DNA of 64,000 nucleotides, taken from positions 2,842,501-2,906,500 of the forward strand of contig NZ_CP058214.1 of NCBI RefSeq assembly GCF_015482775.1. The letters run 5' to 3'. The notes under the pieces are model-generated. The model was not told where the DNA came from, ran no database searches, and worked only from the letters and a program-made list of their open reading frames with translations. A program made the translations under genes and the position numbers. Shown piece after piece: positions 63,180 through 64,000 of the stretch. The stretch's first letter is position 1. Every line of letters begins with the position of its first letter. Source of the stretch: Kaustia mangrovi (GTDB taxonomy: Bacteria > Pseudomonadota > Alphaproteobacteria > Rhizobiales > Im1).

Positions 63180-64000
63180 TCAGGCAGCCCGTTTCTTGAT
63201 CTGGCGCTCGCGATAGAGCAGGTAGAGCCCGCTTGAGACCACGAGCAGGCCGCCGGCGACCGTCCACAGGTCCGGCAGGTCGCCGAAGACGGCATAGCCG
63301 ATGATGACCATCCAGATGATCTGGCTGTAGACGAAGGGGGCGAGCACCGGGGCCGGGGCGAGCTTGTGGGCGACGATCAGGAACTGGTGGCCGACCGCGC
63401 CGAACAGGCCGAATGTGCACATGATGGCGAGCAGCCAGCCGGTCGGCATCTCCCACGAGCCCGGCACGGCAGGGGTGACGGCGACCGCGCCGACAAGGGC
63501 CGTGTAGAACAGCGTCGTCTCCGAGCTGTCATAGGCCGCCGCCTTGCGCGTGGCGATCTGGTAGAGCGCGGTGGACAGCGCCGCGCCGAGCGAGAGGAAG
63601 GCCGCCCAGTGGAAGCCCTCCGCGCCCGGCCGGATGATAATCATCACGCCCACGAAGCCGATGACGACCGCGAGCCAGCGGCGCGGGCCCACCTGTTCGC
63701 CCAGAAGCGGCACGGACAGCGCGCAGACCCACAAGGGGTTGGAGAACATGATCGACGATGTCTCCGCGAGCTGCAGATAGCGCACGGCGGTGAAGTTGAG
63801 GAGCGTGCCGCCCACCAGCAGCAGCCCGCGCACGATCTGGAGCGGGAGGTTGCGCGCGCGCATCTGGGAGAGCGTGCCCGTCGACCACAGGAAGACGAGC
63901 GAATAGACCACCGCGAAGGCGTAGCGGGCGAAGACGATGAGCGGCGTCTCGAACCAGGCGGAGAGATATTTTGCCGTGGCGTCCAGGCAGGCGAACAGGG
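63180..64000 (-). CDS. EamA/DMT family transporter, partial at window edge
   Basis: An inner-membrane transporter of the drug/metabolite family, cut by the right edge; about 273 codons are visible. The visible N-terminal part reads LFACLDATAKYLSAWFETPLIVFARYAFAV, typical of the start of EamA domain 1. EamA repeats continue with LLLVGGTLLNFTAVRYLQLAETSSIMFSNPLWVCALSVPLLGEQVG and, in domain 2, APAPVLAPFVYSQIIWMVIIGYAVFGDLPDLWTVAGGLLVVSSGLYLLYRER. It has about ten helices and an unknown substrate. Fewer than about 25 N-terminal residues should be missing. Confidence 0.9.
   Translation of the reverse strand, partial: LFACLDATAKYLSAWFETPLIVFARYAFAVVYSLVFLWSTGTLSQMRARNLPLQIVRGLLLVGGTLLNFTAVRYLQLAETSSIMFSNPLWVCALSVPLLGEQVGPRRWLAVVIGFVGVMIIIRPGAEGFHWAAFLSLGAALSTALYQIATRKAAAYDSSETTLFYTALVGAVAVTPAVPGSWEMPTGWLLAIMCTFGLFGAVGHQFLIVAHKLAPAPVLAPFVYSQIIWMVIIGYAVFGDLPDLWTVAGGLLVVSSGLYLLYRERQIKKRAA

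Overview
The window comes from a GC-rich (roughly two-thirds G+C) alphaproteobacterium, most likely of the order Hyphomicrobiales. The evidence is a GcrA cell-cycle regulator with GANTC sites in its upstream region, long-form PstC/PstA with PHO boxes, an RpoE-ChrR sigma/anti-sigma pair, the double-length dCTP deaminase and the rpmH-rnpA-yidC-engB order. A DddL-type DMSP lyase suggests a marine or saline habitat; that is an inference. No phage, CRISPR array, rRNA or transposase gene was seen. The mobile-looking features are short palindromic repeats.

Layout. 1-8153 (minus): an amide-responsive operon, amiC-amiR, two peptide-type ABC permeases, a binding protein, an acetamidase/formamidase and a double ATPase cut by the window edge. 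Its leader at about 8235-8320 folds as a textbook ANTAR antitermination switch. 8418-11035 (plus): a nuclease/ATP-dependent DNA ligase pair. 11180-12426: ECF sigma factor plus ChrR. 12596-20500: phosphate regulon phoR-pstSCAB-phoU-phoB, with pstA frameshifted in this sequence. 20593-21548: gcrA and a long regulatory intergenic region shared with argD. 21549-24748: argD-argF-hslO. 24761-27054: GNAT, apaG and dCTP deaminase.

27086-37647 (minus) is a collinear run of twelve genes. In transcription order they are an amino-acid-type ABC importer (binding protein, ATPase, two permeases), N-carbamoyl-D-amino-acid hydrolase, flavin reductase-like protein, DHDPS-family aldolase, an SDR lacking its catalytic Tyr/Lys, D-hydantoinase, hydantoin racemase, LysR regulator and DddL. 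Together they describe uptake and stereo-convergent hydrolysis of a hydantoin-like compound, followed by carbon-skeleton processing of unknown substrate. 37853-41762 (minus): orphan sensor kinase, MerA-like flavoprotein and a TVP38/TMEM64 membrane protein.

42089-45216 (plus): ribosomal protein L34, RNase P protein, YidC and EngB, followed by a small conserved gene and tRNA-Thr(GGT). 45752-55115: mixed accessory genes (serine hydrolase, DUF2950/DUF3300 pair, outer-membrane-like protein, DUF2938 with a divergent MerR regulator and a SoxR-box-like operator, Ca2+/H+ antiporter, TupA-like ATP-grasp and glycosyltransferase). 55503-64000: TrkH, DUF4336, MoaE, AsmA, acetoacetyl-CoA synthetase and a partial EamA transporter. 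Two near-identical long hairpins sit at the two convergent gene ends in this last part.
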